A stretch of DNA of 20,625 nt from contig BFAU01000107.1 of assembly GCA_008975185.1 (NCBI GenBank), positions 1-20,625 on the forward strand. The letters run 5' to 3'. The translations under genes and the position numbers were made by a program. The DNA comes from a bacterium MnTg04. GTDB taxonomy: Bacteria; Pseudomonadota; Gammaproteobacteria; Steroidobacterales; MnTg04. Under the pieces are notes generated by a model. It saw nothing but the letters and a program-made list of their open reading frames with translations. It did no database searches and had not been told where the DNA came from. Below, piece after piece: positions 9,718 to 17,100 of this stretch; the stretch's first letter is position 1, and every line of letters starts with the position of its first letter.

Positions 9718-11091
9718 TCAGGCGGCACGTTCCTGGCCGATGATTTCCGCGAGTAAATCACGGTAGCGAACTATGTCCGCTTCGCTTTTCGTTTCGGTCG
9801 CGCACAATAACAAGGCATTGCCCAGTTGCGGGTGCGACGCGGTCAAATCCAGGCCGCCGAAAACTCCTTGTTCCGCCAGCATATCCAGCAGCGGAGCAAT
9901 CGGGCGATCCAGGCGAACGACCACTTCATGAAAAAACGGCCGGTTGAACACCCGCTCCACCCCAGGCAGATCGCATAATGCGGCGCAAAGCTCGCCGGTT
10001 CGCCGGTGCGCCGTAGCGGCGACCCTGGCCAGGCCTTCCGCGCCCAGCAGGCTCATGTATATGGTCGCGGCAGTGACCATCAGCCCCTGGTTGGTGCAGA
10101 TGTTCGAGGTAGCCTTGGAACGCCGTATATGCTGTTCCCTGGCCTGCAAGGTCAGCGTAAATCCTCGCTTGCCGTCGAGATCGACGGTGCGTCCGACCAG
10201 GCGGCCGGGCATCTGCCGAACCAGCGCCAGGCGCGTGGTCAGGAATCCGAAATAAGGCCCGCCCGAGGACAGCGGAATACCCAACGGCTGGCCTTCGCCG
10301 CAGACAATGTCGGCACCGTGTGCGCCCCACTCACCGGGCGGCGTCAGCAAGGCCAGCGATGTCGGGTTGACGACCGCGATGGTCAGCGCCTTTTGCGCCC
10401 GGGCCCAGTCGGAGATCGCGTCGACCTCCTCCAGCACGCCAAAGAAATTCGGTTGTTGCACGATCACGGCGGTCAAGTCTTCGCCGCTGTATTCGTCCAG
10501 CGCTTGCGAGGCGCTGTGGCCCCCTTCGGGGCAAAACGGCAGATCGATGAATTCGATTTCCTGGGCGGCACAGATCACTTCGGCGACTTGCCGATACATC
10601 GGGTGCAAGGCGCCGGCGACCAGGATCCGACGGGATTTTGACGCCCGGTTGGCGCGCACCGCCATCAGGCAAGCTTCCGCCAGCGCAGAAGCGCCGTCAT
10701 ACAACGAAGCGTTGGAGACTTCCATGCCGGTCAGACCGGTCATCATGGTCTGGTATTCGTAAATAAGCTGCAGCGTCCCCTGGCTGGCTTCGGCCTGATA
10801 CGGCGTATACGCGGTGTAAAACTCGCCGCGGGTGGCGATCTCCCAAACCGCCGCCGGCACATGGTGTTCGTAAGCGCCCGCGCCGATGAAATTCAGCGCA
10901 CCGGCGTCCATCCGCGACCGATCCTGCATCAGGCGCGCAATTTCCATTTCGCTGACGGCCTCGGGCACGCGATCCAGCGACTTTATCCGCAGCTCGCCGG
11001 GAATCTCGTCAAAAAGATCTTCGACCGACTCGGCGCCGATTTCAGCCAGCATTTTGCCGACGTCATCGTCGGTGTGCGGTATGAATGGCAT
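9718..11091 (-). CDS. gcvPA: Glycine dehydrogenase (decarboxylating) subunit 1, P-protein
   Basis: This 457-residue protein is the N-terminal half of the two-subunit glycine decarboxylase, the partner of GcvPB. Its N-terminus MPFIPHTDDDVGKMLAEIG and the segments NFIGAGAYEHHVPAAVWEI and YTPYQAEASQGTLQLIYEYQ are characteristic of GcvPA, as is GMEVSNASLYDGASALAEA. It keeps the fold-type I aminotransferase-like shape but lacks the cofactor-binding lysine, which is supplied by GcvPB. It starts 18 bases after gcvH behind GGAG, so it clearly belongs to the same operon. E. coli and many relatives carry a fused GcvP of about 950 residues. The split form is common in Gram-positive bacteria and occurs in several gammaproteobacterial lineages. 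Confidence 0.97.
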   Translation of the reverse strand: MPFIPHTDDDVGKMLAEIGAESVEDLFDEIPGELRIKSLDRVPEAVSEMEIARLMQDRSRMDAGALNFIGAGAYEHHVPAAVWEIATRGEFYTAYTPYQAEASQGTLQLIYEYQTMMTGLTGMEVSNASLYDGASALAEACLMAVRANRASKSRRILVAGALHPMYRQVAEVICAAQEIEFIDLPFCPEGGHSASQALDEYSGEDLTAVIVQQPNFFGVLEEVDAISDWARAQKALTIAVVNPTSLALLTPPGEWGAHGADIVCGEGQPLGIPLSSGGPYFGFLTTRLALVRQMPGRLVGRTVDLDGKRGFTLTLQAREQHIRRSKATSNICTNQGLMVTAATIYMSLLGAEGLARVAATAHRRTGELCAALCDLPGVERVFNRPFFHEVVVRLDRPIAPLLDMLAEQGVFGGLDLTASHPQLGNALLLCATETKSEADIVRYRDLLAEIIGQERAA

Positions 11092-11109
11092 CTTTGCTCC
11101 GGCCGCCCG

Positions 11110-11502
11110 TTATGCTTCTTTTTCCAGGAACTGCTCATAGGCAGCCGCGTCCATCAGCCCGTCCAGCTCGGCCGCGTCGCCAGGCTGCATGCGGATCAGC
11201 CAGCCATCGCCGTAAGGATCCGTATTCACCAATTCCGGCGTATCGTCCAGCGCAGAATTGACTTCCAGCACCTCGCCGCCAAACGGGCAGAGCACATCGG
11301 ACGCAGCCTTCACCGATTCGACGACACCGAAGGCGTCGCCGCTGGCAAAGATGCTGCCGGCCTCCGGCGCTTCGATAAAAACCAGGTCGCCGAGCGCGCC
11401 CTGGGCGTGATCGGTGATGCCGATCACGGCAGAACCATCGTCTTGCATGCGCACCCATTCGTGGTCGCTGCTGTATTTGAGATCCGCAGGTATATCGCTC
11501 AT
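11110..11502 (-). CDS. gcvH: Glycine cleavage system H protein
   Basis: GcvH is the lipoylated shuttle that carries the aminomethyl intermediate from the P-protein to the T-protein and is then reoxidised by the L-protein. The 130-residue length is typical. The lipoyl attachment site is Lys65 in GVVESVKAASDV. The N-terminal YSSDHEWV and the C-terminal GDGWLIRM are family signatures. An AAAGGAG site precedes the ATG. The gene lies 11 bases after the gcvT stop. No gene for the L-protein (lipoamide dehydrogenase) is in the window. It is usually shared with the 2-oxoacid dehydrogenases, so its absence is normal. Confidence 0.98.
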   Translation of the reverse strand: MSDIPADLKYSSDHEWVRMQDDGSAVIGITDHAQGALGDLVFIEAPEAGSIFASGDAFGVVESVKAASDVLCPFGGEVLEVNSALDDTPELVNTDPYGDGWLIRMQPGDAAELDGLMDAAAYEQFLEKEA

Positions 11503-11513
11503 CTTGTGCTCCT

Positions 11514-12596
11514 TTATACCACTGCCTTGCCATTACGCACGAAGGCGGTTTTGCCGGCTTTCGCAGGCACGACTCTGCCGCGAATTTCGACCTCGCATTC
11601 GCCGCCGCACCCGGCCGGCACTCTTGCCATGCCGATCGAACGGCCAAGGGTGGGTGAGAAACTGCCGCTGGTGGTCTCGCCATCGCCAGCGGCGCAAATG
11701 ACTTTCTGGTGCGCCCGGAGTACTCCCTTGCCTTCCAGCAGCAGACCGACCAGCTTCCGGGCCACGCCTTCGGCTTGCTGTTTTTCCAACGCGGCGCGAC
11801 CGATAAAATCACGGTCTTGCGGCTCGAACGCGACCGTCCAGGACAACGCAGATTCCAGTGGTGTCGTGCTCTCGTCCATGTCGTTTCCATAAAGGTTCAT
11901 GCCGGCCTCCAGGCGCAATGTGTCCCTGGCGCCCAGACCACAAGGATGGATGCCCGCCTGCTTCAGCCTGCCCCAGAAAGCGGTCGCGGCGGCGGCCGGC
12001 AGCATGATCTCCCAGCCGTCCTCGCCGGTATAACCGGTCCGTGCGATAAACAACTCACCGATCCCGGCCGCACTGAAGGGTTTCAGCGCCAGCGCCGCCG
12101 CCGCCTGTTCCGGCGGCAGAACCCCCGCCGCTTTTTGCCGCGCGTTTGGCCCCTGGACCGCGATCATGGCCAGGTCGTCGCGCTCGCTGAGTGTCGGCCC
12201 GTCAGCGGACGCCTGTGCCCTGATCCAGGCCAGGTCTTTTTCGCGGGTAGCGGCGTTGACCACCATCCGGAACCAGTCCTCGGCCAGGTAATACACGATC
12301 AGGTCATCGATCACGCCACCATCGTGATGCAGCATGCACGAATACAGGGCCTTTCCCGGCTCCCGTAATTTTCCGACGTCATTGGCCAGCAGCCGGGAAA
12401 GGAAAGGACGCACCGCCGCGCCTCGCAGATCGACGACCGTCATGTGCGACACATCGAACATCCCCGCGTCGTTGCGCACCGCGTGGTGTTCTTCGATCTG
12501 CGAGCCATAATTGACCGGCATGTTCCAGCCGCCAAAATCGACGATCCGGGCGCCGAGAGCGACATGCGCGTCGTATAACGGAGTCTGTTCTGGCAT
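11514..12596 (-). CDS. gcvT: Aminomethyltransferase, glycine cleavage T protein
   Basis: GcvT moves the one-carbon unit from aminomethyl-lipoyl GcvH to tetrahydrofolate, releasing ammonia and making methylene-tetrahydrofolate. The protein has 360 residues, a normal length. It shows MPEQTPLYDAHVALGARIVD, GGWNMPVNYG and GGVIDDLIVYY; the Asp97/Asp98 pair contains the counterpart of the catalytic Asp101 of E. coli. It also has the folate-side motif GMNLYGNDMDESTTPLE. The frame stays open upstream to 12908 through the riboswitch. The ATG at 12596 is certain because AAAGGAG lies four bases before it and homology begins there. It is the first gene of the operon and is directly controlled by the glycine riboswitch leader. 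Confidence 0.98.
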   Translation of the reverse strand: MPEQTPLYDAHVALGARIVDFGGWNMPVNYGSQIEEHHAVRNDAGMFDVSHMTVVDLRGAAVRPFLSRLLANDVGKLREPGKALYSCMLHHDGGVIDDLIVYYLAEDWFRMVVNAATREKDLAWIRAQASADGPTLSERDDLAMIAVQGPNARQKAAGVLPPEQAAAALALKPFSAAGIGELFIARTGYTGEDGWEIMLPAAAATAFWGRLKQAGIHPCGLGARDTLRLEAGMNLYGNDMDESTTPLESALSWTVAFEPQDRDFIGRAALEKQQAEGVARKLVGLLLEGKGVLRAHQKVICAAGDGETTSGSFSPTLGRSIGMARVPAGCGGECEVEIRGRVVPAKAGKTAFVRNGKAVV

Positions 12597-12600
12597 GTCA

Positions 12601-12607
12601 CTCCTTT
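12601..12607 (-). promoter_or_regulatory. Ribosome-binding site of gcvT
   Basis: AAAGGAG on the minus strand is followed by four bases and then the ATG at 12596. It lies downstream of the terminator hairpin, so it is transcribed only when the leader is read through. Confidence 0.85.
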
Positions 12608-12624
12608 CAAGTCGTACCGGCAAT

Positions 12625-12655
12625 AAAAAAGGCGGCAGACCATAAATCTGCCGCC
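12625..12655 (-). terminator. Intrinsic terminator of the glycine riboswitch
   Basis: On the minus strand a perfect 9-base-pair stem (GGCGGCAGA paired with TCTGCCGCC, 7-base loop TTTATGG) is followed by six T residues. It directly abuts the 3' end of the second glycine aptamer. This is the layout of a transcription-attenuating riboswitch: without glycine the hairpin would end transcription before gcvT. A few G/C bases are shared between the aptamer's closing stem region and the terminator's 5' arm, which could make the two structures compete. Confidence 0.9.
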
Positions 12656-12824
12656 CCTCTGTCCTGAGACCTGAGAGATCGGGCCAGGACAAATCCTGAC
12701 CGCACCCCTTCGGTGGACCGCATCGCGGCCGCTCTCCAGAGCCGATATGTACCCACTGTCCGTGTGCCTGAGCGTTTCCGGGCAAGTTGCGCCTTCGGCG
12801 ACCCTGTCGGGTTCTCTCCAGCGG
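12654..12824 (-). ncRNA. Tandem glycine riboswitch (gcvT element)
   Basis: Two glycine-aptamer cores are readable on the minus strand. Aptamer 1 (about 12824 to 12752) has CTGGAGAG, the loop CGCCGAAGGCGCAA, then GCTCAGGCACACGGACAG. Aptamer 2 (about 12745 to 12654) has CTGGAGAG, CACCGAAGGGGTGC, then CTCTCAGGTCTCAGGACAGAG. Stem P1 of aptamer 2 can form from CTCTG and CAGAG. The linker between them is short. Glycine riboswitches of this kind switch on glycine-cleavage genes when glycine is abundant. Here the terminator follows immediately and gcvT is next, so an on-switch acting at transcription is expected. Boundaries are approximate to within a few bases. Confidence 0.95.
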
Positions 12825-12844
12825 ATACTTCGAATCGGGCTGAG

Positions 12845-12873
12845 ATAATAGCCTATCGTCCCGTCGATTGTAA
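12845..12873 (-). promoter_or_regulatory. Putative sigma-70 promoter of the gcv operon
   Basis: On the minus strand TTACAA (12873 to 12868) and TATTAT (12850 to 12845) are separated by exactly 17 bases, a near-consensus -35/-10 pair. Transcription would begin at about 12838, a few bases before the first aptamer, giving a leader of about 240 bases to gcvT. The spacing and position fit the riboswitch well. It has not been tested and the match is by eye. Confidence 0.65.
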
Positions 12874-12945
12874 TCGTGGGGGGGGTCGTCCGGACTTGCC
12901 GATCGCATCCGCTAACGGCGAGAATAGCCATCCGCGCAGCAGAGC

Positions 12946-12950
12946 AGGAG
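12946..12950 (+). promoter_or_regulatory. Ribosome-binding site selecting a GTG start
   Basis: AGGAG lies six bases before a GTG at 12957. That GTG opens a signal peptide. The upstream ATG at 12876 has no such site and would add 27 polar residues before the hydrophobic segment. Confidence 0.6.
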
Positions 12951-12956
12951 ATTTCC

Positions 12957-14735
12957 GTGATCGCAGGCAAAATTTTCATGATCGCCGCGGCTGCCGTCCT
13001 GCTGGCCGGGCAACCGGGCCGGATCGAAGCCGATGCAACATCCGATCTGCATCAATTGTTTGCGGAATCCTGGGAACGGACGTTGCGCGAAAACCCCACC
13101 TTCGCATCCAGTTTTGGCGATCTGCGTTATAACCGGCGATGGCCCGACCGCAGCCTCGGCGCCATCGCCGTTTCTCACGCCGAGGACCGGCGCGAGCTGG
13201 CCAGGCTCATGCGGATCGAACGTTCGGCCCTTGCGGATACCGACCAGATTAACTATGAGCTGTTCATGCGCCAGAAACAGGACCAGGTCAAAGCCTACCG
13301 GTTCAGGCAATTCCTGCTGCCGCTAAATCAACGTGGCGGTATCCAGACCGCGGACCAGCTCGCCGACCGGCTGCGTTTCGATGATGCAAAGGCTTATGAA
13401 GACTGGATAGCCCGCCTGCAATCCTTTGATGTATACATGGACCAGACCATCAAGCTGATGCGGCGGGGCATCAAGGAGGGCAGGGTCCACCCGACCATCA
13501 TCATGCAGCGGGTGCCGGCGCAGATCGCGGCCCAGCTCGTTGACGATCCGTCCGCCAGCTCGTTTTTCGCGCCCTTCAACGATATGCCCGAGAGCATATC
13601 CGTGCGCCGCCGGGGCAAGTTGGAAGCCCGGGCGGGCACGGCGATCGCGCGCGCAGTCCTGCCGAGTTTCAAGCGCCTGGCCAGGTTCATCGACAAGAGT
13701 TACCTGCCCATGACCCGGGACCAGGTCGGCGCATATGCACAGCCCGATGGCGAGGCCTTCTACCAATTCCGGGTCGAGCACTACACGACCACATCCCTGA
13801 GCGCCGATGAAATCCATAAAATCGGTCTGCGGGAAGTCGCCAGAATACGCGCGGAGATGATGGAAATCATCGAGAACTTGAATTTTAGCGGCAGTTTCGA
13901 CGATTTTCTTGAATTTTTGCGTACAGATCCGCAATTTTACTATGACGACCCGGACCAACTGCTGGCGGGTTATATCGCGATCACCAAGCGTATCGACCCA
14001 CAGTTGCCAAAACTTTTCGACCGCTTGCCAAAGGCGCGCTACGTGGTCAAGCCGATTCCGGCGGCAATTGCGCCCGACACCACTACCGCTTATTACTCGC
14101 AGCCGGCCGCCGATGGCAGCCGGCCGGGCACTTATTTCGTCAACCTGTACCGCCCGGAAGTCCGGCCGAAGTACGAAATGGAAGTATTGAGCGTGCATGA
14201 AACCGTGCCCGGCCATCACTTCCAGATCGCACTCGCGCAAGAACTGGGCGAGCTGCCCGCGTTCAGGCGCTATGGTGGATTTACCGCTTTCGTCGAGGGT
14301 TGGGGCCTGTACAGCGAGAGTCTGGGCGGAGACCTTGGACTGTACGCGGACCCCTATTCCGAGTTCGGCCGGCTCACCTATGAAATGTGGCGTGCGGTGC
14401 GCCTGGTCGTCGATACCGGCATGCACGCGAAGCAGTGGAGCCGGCAGAAGGCGATAGATTTCTTCAAGGCCAATGCGGCGAAAACCGAGTTCGACATCGT
14501 CAACGAGATTGATCGGTATATCGTCATGCCCGGCCAGGCCCTGGCATACAAGATCGGCGAGCTGAAAATCAAGCAGCTGCGCCGGCAAAGCCAGGAGGCA
14601 CTGGGTGAAGGTTTTGACATCAAACGCTTCCACGACGCGGTGCTCAGCAAGGGCGCAGTACCGCTCGATGTGCTGGAAAGCCAGATCAACGCCTGGATAG
14701 CCGCGGAAAAAAACCGTCTTGGCAAAACTCACTAA
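12957..14735 (+). CDS. DUF885 family exported metallopeptidase-like protein
   Basis: This 592-residue DUF885 protein is a member of a broad family of zinc-peptidase-like proteins, often lipoproteins or periplasmic. The HExxxGHxxQ-like motif is His414-Glu415-TVPG-His420-H-F-Gln423, and a second conserved block, EGWGLYSE, starts at Glu447. Both are expected in active members. A short hydrophobic segment (about residues 2-20, IAGKIFMIAAAAVLLAG) followed by ADA suggests a cleaved signal peptide. No lipobox cysteine is seen. The GTG start at 12957 is chosen for its ribosome-binding site; an ATG at 12978 is a possible alternative. The substrate is unknown. It is divergent from the gcv operon and 18 bases upstream of ispG. 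Confidence 0.9.
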   Translation: MIAGKIFMIAAAAVLLAGQPGRIEADATSDLHQLFAESWERTLRENPTFASSFGDLRYNRRWPDRSLGAIAVSHAEDRRELARLMRIERSALADTDQINYELFMRQKQDQVKAYRFRQFLLPLNQRGGIQTADQLADRLRFDDAKAYEDWIARLQSFDVYMDQTIKLMRRGIKEGRVHPTIIMQRVPAQIAAQLVDDPSASSFFAPFNDMPESISVRRRGKLEARAGTAIARAVLPSFKRLARFIDKSYLPMTRDQVGAYAQPDGEAFYQFRVEHYTTTSLSADEIHKIGLREVARIRAEMMEIIENLNFSGSFDDFLEFLRTDPQFYYDDPDQLLAGYIAITKRIDPQLPKLFDRLPKARYVVKPIPAAIAPDTTTAYYSQPAADGSRPGTYFVNLYRPEVRPKYEMEVLSVHETVPGHHFQIALAQELGELPAFRRYGGFTAFVEGWGLYSESLGGDLGLYADPYSEFGRLTYEMWRAVRLVVDTGMHAKQWSRQKAIDFFKANAAKTEFDIVNEIDRYIVMPGQALAYKIGELKIKQLRRQSQEALGEGFDIKRFHDAVLSKGAVPLDVLESQINAWIAAEKNRLGKTH

Positions 14736-14753
14736 AGCGATATTGGCCAACGC

Positions 14754-15980
14754 ATGAGTATCGATCGCAGAAAATCCACTACCTGCCGGGTCGGCGGGAT
14801 AAGCATCGGCGGTGACGCGCCGATCGTGGTGCAGTCAATGACCAATACCGATACCGCCGATATCGAGGCGACGGTCAGCCAGGTCCTCGAACTGGCCGAG
14901 GCCGGCTCCGAGCTGGTACGGATCACGGTCAACAATATCGAGGCGGCCAAAGCCGTACCGGAGATCCGCGAGCGCCTGGACCGACTCGATTGCGATACGC
15001 CGTTGATCGGCGATTTTCATTTCAACGGCCACAAGCTGTTGCGCGAAGTCGGTGCCTGCGGCGATGCGCTCGCCAAGTTCCGCATCAACCCCGGCAACGT
15101 GGGCCGCGGCAAAAAGCGCGACCCCCAGTTCACCGAGATGATCGAAGTCGCCTGCGAGAAAAACAAAGCGGTGCGCATCGGCGTCAACTGGGGCAGCCTC
15201 GACCAGGATCTGCTGACCTTGCTGATGGACGAAAACTCAGCCCGCCGTGAGCCGCTGGATGCGCGCCAGGTCGTGCTGGAGACCATGCAGCAATCCGCCC
15301 TGCGCAGCGCCAGCCGTGCCGAGGAAATCGGCCTCGGACACGATCAGATTATCCTTTCCTGCAAGATGTCCGGCGTCCAGGACCTGATCGCCGTTTACCG
15401 GGACCTGGCGGGGCGTTGCGACTACCCGTTGCACCTGGGCCTGACCGAGGCAGGAATGGGCAGCAAGGGCATCGTTGCCTCGACCGCCGCGATGGGCGTG
15501 CTGCTGCAACAAGGCATCGGCGACACCATACGTATTTCCCTGACGCCGGAACCGGGCGCTTCGCGGGCCCGGGAAGTCCAGGTCGCGCAAGAGATATTGC
15601 AAAGCATGGGCCTGCGCGCGTTCTCGCCGGTAGTCATCGCCTGCCCGGGTTGCGGACGCACCACCAGCACGATTTTCCAGCAACTCGCCCAGGAAATCCA
15701 GGCCGATATCCGCCAGCGCATGCCCGAATGGCGGGAACGCTACCCCGGCGTAGAAAACATGAGCGTCGCGGTGATGGGTTGTGTCGTTAACGGACCGGGC
15801 GAAAGCAAACACGCCAACATCGGCATCAGCTTGCCGGGCAGCGGTGAAAAACCGGTCGCGCCGGTATACGAAGACGGCAAGAAAACGGTTACCCTTAAAG
15901 GCGATAACATCGCCGGAGAATTCAAGGGACTGGTAGCCGACTATATTCGCAGTCACTACTCGGAAAAACATGGCCAATGA
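14754..15980 (+). CDS. ispG: 4-hydroxy-3-methylbut-2-en-1-yl diphosphate synthase (flavodoxin/ferredoxin)
   Basis: IspG (GcpE) converts methylerythritol cyclodiphosphate to HMBPP in the non-mevalonate isoprenoid pathway. It is a cytoplasmic iron-sulfur enzyme. The 408-residue protein has the barrel-domain signature VQSMTNTDT, then INPGNVG and GLTEAGMGSKGIVAST. The [4Fe-4S] ligands Cys297 and Cys300 (ACPGCGRTTS), Cys343 and Glu350 (GCVVNGPGE) are all present. It is about 36 residues longer than the E. coli protein (372); longer versions occur in several proteobacterial groups. The ribosome-binding site before the ATG is weak, and the gene begins 18 bases after the DUF885 gene, so co-transcription is likely. 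Isoprenoids feed the ubiquinone side chain made with UbiH/UbiI nearby. Confidence 0.98.
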   Translation: MSIDRRKSTTCRVGGISIGGDAPIVVQSMTNTDTADIEATVSQVLELAEAGSELVRITVNNIEAAKAVPEIRERLDRLDCDTPLIGDFHFNGHKLLREVGACGDALAKFRINPGNVGRGKKRDPQFTEMIEVACEKNKAVRIGVNWGSLDQDLLTLLMDENSARREPLDARQVVLETMQQSALRSASRAEEIGLGHDQIILSCKMSGVQDLIAVYRDLAGRCDYPLHLGLTEAGMGSKGIVASTAAMGVLLQQGIGDTIRISLTPEPGASRAREVQVAQEILQSMGLRAFSPVVIACPGCGRTTSTIFQQLAQEIQADIRQRMPEWRERYPGVENMSVAVMGCVVNGPGESKHANIGISLPGSGEKPVAPVYEDGKKTVTLKGDNIAGEFKGLVADYIRSHYSEKHGQ

Positions 15981-16308
15981 GTTACAAGACAGGCACTGCA
16001 AGCCCTGTGAAGGCGGGGTGGAAGCCCTGTCGCATGAGGCCGCGACCGCGATGGTCGGGCAACTCGAGGACGGCTGGGCGTTGTCGGCCGATGGCAAGGA
16101 AATCCGCCGCGATTATTCCTTTGGCGGCTTTTACCAGACCATGAGCTTCGCCAATGCCGTGGCCTGGATCGCCAATGCCGAAAACCACCACCCGGATCTC
16201 GAGATCGGCTATGGCCACTGCCTGGTGCGCTACACGACCCACGCAATCGATGGCCTTTCTGAAAATGATTTTATATGCGCGGCAAAAATAGACGCGCTAG
16301 GAAGTTGA
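15970..16308 (+). CDS. phhB: Pterin-4a-carbinolamine dehydratase
   Basis: This 112-residue protein is a PCD/DCoH-family dehydratase. It recycles the 4a-hydroxy-tetrahydropterin made by aromatic amino acid hydroxylases such as phenylalanine hydroxylase. The family active-site motif is clear: ENHHPDLEIGYGHCLVRY (71-88) with His73, His74 and His91. The C-terminal THAIDGLSENDF block is also typical. The start codon overlaps the end of ispG by 11 bases, and the stop directly abuts the convergent DUF4404 gene. No phenylalanine hydroxylase is in the window, so the biological partner is unknown. The symbol is by family only. Confidence 0.94.
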   Translation: MANELQDRHCKPCEGGVEALSHEAATAMVGQLEDGWALSADGKEIRRDYSFGGFYQTMSFANAVAWIANAENHHPDLEIGYGHCLVRYTTHAIDGLSENDFICAAKIDALGS

Positions 16309-16572
16309 TCAGATACCGAGCTTGTTGAGAATATCGGCGATCCGACCGAGCACCATCGTCAGCGCCGGATGGCTGGTTTCAAAGCGATCGATGTTCCCGC
16401 TAACCGTCTCGACCAGGTTGGCCGGCGTTTCGTTCTCGCCATCGGCCAATAAATGACCAATGCTGGCATGCAACTCCGCCAGCTGAGCCCTGGCATCGTC
16501 ATCCAGGCTGCTCCCCTCAGCCAGCTCCCCCTGCAACTCATCGAGTAATTTTTCCAGTTCGGCGTGCGGCAT
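16309..16572 (-). CDS. DUF4404 family small protein
   Basis: This is an 87-residue acidic, mostly helical protein resembling the DUF4404 family: an N-terminal helical pair rich in Leu and Glu (ELEKLLDELQGELAEG), then a C-terminal FETSHPALTMVLGRIADIL segment ending in GI. No membrane segment or catalytic motif is visible and the function is unknown. It has a strong AAAGGAG site and follows the acetyltransferase gene by 12 bases, so it is the last gene of the pepP-ubiH-ubiI transcript. Its stop meets the convergent phhB stop with no space between, and no terminator hairpin is visible there. Confidence 0.82.
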   Translation of the reverse strand: MPHAELEKLLDELQGELAEGSSLDDDARAQLAELHASIGHLLADGENETPANLVETVSGNIDRFETSHPALTMVLGRIADILNKLGI

Positions 16573-16584
16573 GCTGTTGCTCCT

Positions 16585-17100
16585 TTATCCATTTTGCCCG
16601 CTTTGCGCCAGCCTTTGCAAGGCGTCTCCGCTAAGCCTGTAGGGCATGAATCCATCGACCCGCCGTGCGCCGATGGAGTGATAAAAATCAATGGCGGGTT
16701 CGTTCCAGTCAAGCACCATCCAGTCCAGGCGCCCACAATTTTTTTCGATGGTTTTTTTCGCCAGCTCGCGCAACAGGCCGACACCGATCCCGAGGCCGCG
16801 AAACGCCGGGCGAACAAAAAGGTCCTCGAGGAAGATTCCGGGCTGGCCGAGAAAGGTCGAGTAATTGTGGAAATACAAAGCGAAGCCAGCCGCTTCCATG
16901 GCGCCATTATCCGCAACCGCCTCGGCAATCAGAACTTCGGCAAAAGCCGGCTCGGCAAAAAGACTGGCCAACAGTTTTTCCACGGTGGCGCTCACCTGGT
17001 CGCCCAGTTTCTCGTAATCGGCCAGTTCCCTGATAAAAGAGAGGATCAATGAAGCATCCTTCCGCTCGGCCGCGCGCACCCGGAAACGACCCGCGCTCAT
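16585..17100 (-). CDS. GNAT-family N-acetyltransferase (SSAT-like)
   Basis: This 171-residue protein is a Gcn5-related acetyltransferase. The acetyl-CoA pyrophosphate loop is RGLGIG (101-106), inside FLEDLFVRPAFRGLGIGVGL. The following WNEPAIDFYHSIGA (132-145) is typical of the spermidine/spermine or thialysine acetyltransferase-like subgroup. The true acceptor could be a polyamine, a lysine analogue or another small amine, and sequence does not decide this. The ATG at 17100 overlaps the ubiI stop as ATGA and follows a near-perfect GGAGG site, so translation is coupled. It is cytoplasmic. Confidence 0.92.
   Translation of the reverse strand: MSAGRFRVRAAERKDASLILSFIRELADYEKLGDQVSATVEKLLASLFAEPAFAEVLIAEAVADNGAMEAAGFALYFHNYSTFLGQPGIFLEDLFVRPAFRGLGIGVGLLRELAKKTIEKNCGRLDWMVLDWNEPAIDFYHSIGARRVDGFMPYRLSGDALQRLAQSGQNG

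Noticed and set aside
10861..11892. 343-codon plus-strand open frame across gcvPA, gcvH and gcvT
   Set aside because: It crosses three confidently identified minus-strand genes and their intergenic gaps, which marks it as an antisense shadow.
12878..12885. Run of eight G residues upstream of the DUF885 gene
   Set aside because: It lies outside any accepted coding region, since translation is placed at 12957, so phase variation of a reading frame is unlikely. Length could also be a sequencing artefact.
12597..12908. 104-codon N-terminal extension of gcvT, in frame through the whole riboswitch
   Set aside because: The stretch folds as two glycine aptamers plus a terminator, its translation resembles no GcvT N-terminus, and a perfect ribosome-binding site fixes the start at 12596. 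The lack of stop codons is chance in GC-rich DNA.
13323..14750. 475-codon minus-strand open frame opposite the DUF885 gene
   Set aside because: The plus strand has the HETVPGHHFQ and EGWGLYSE motifs of a real family. The antisense product has no recognisable domain and no ribosome-binding site.
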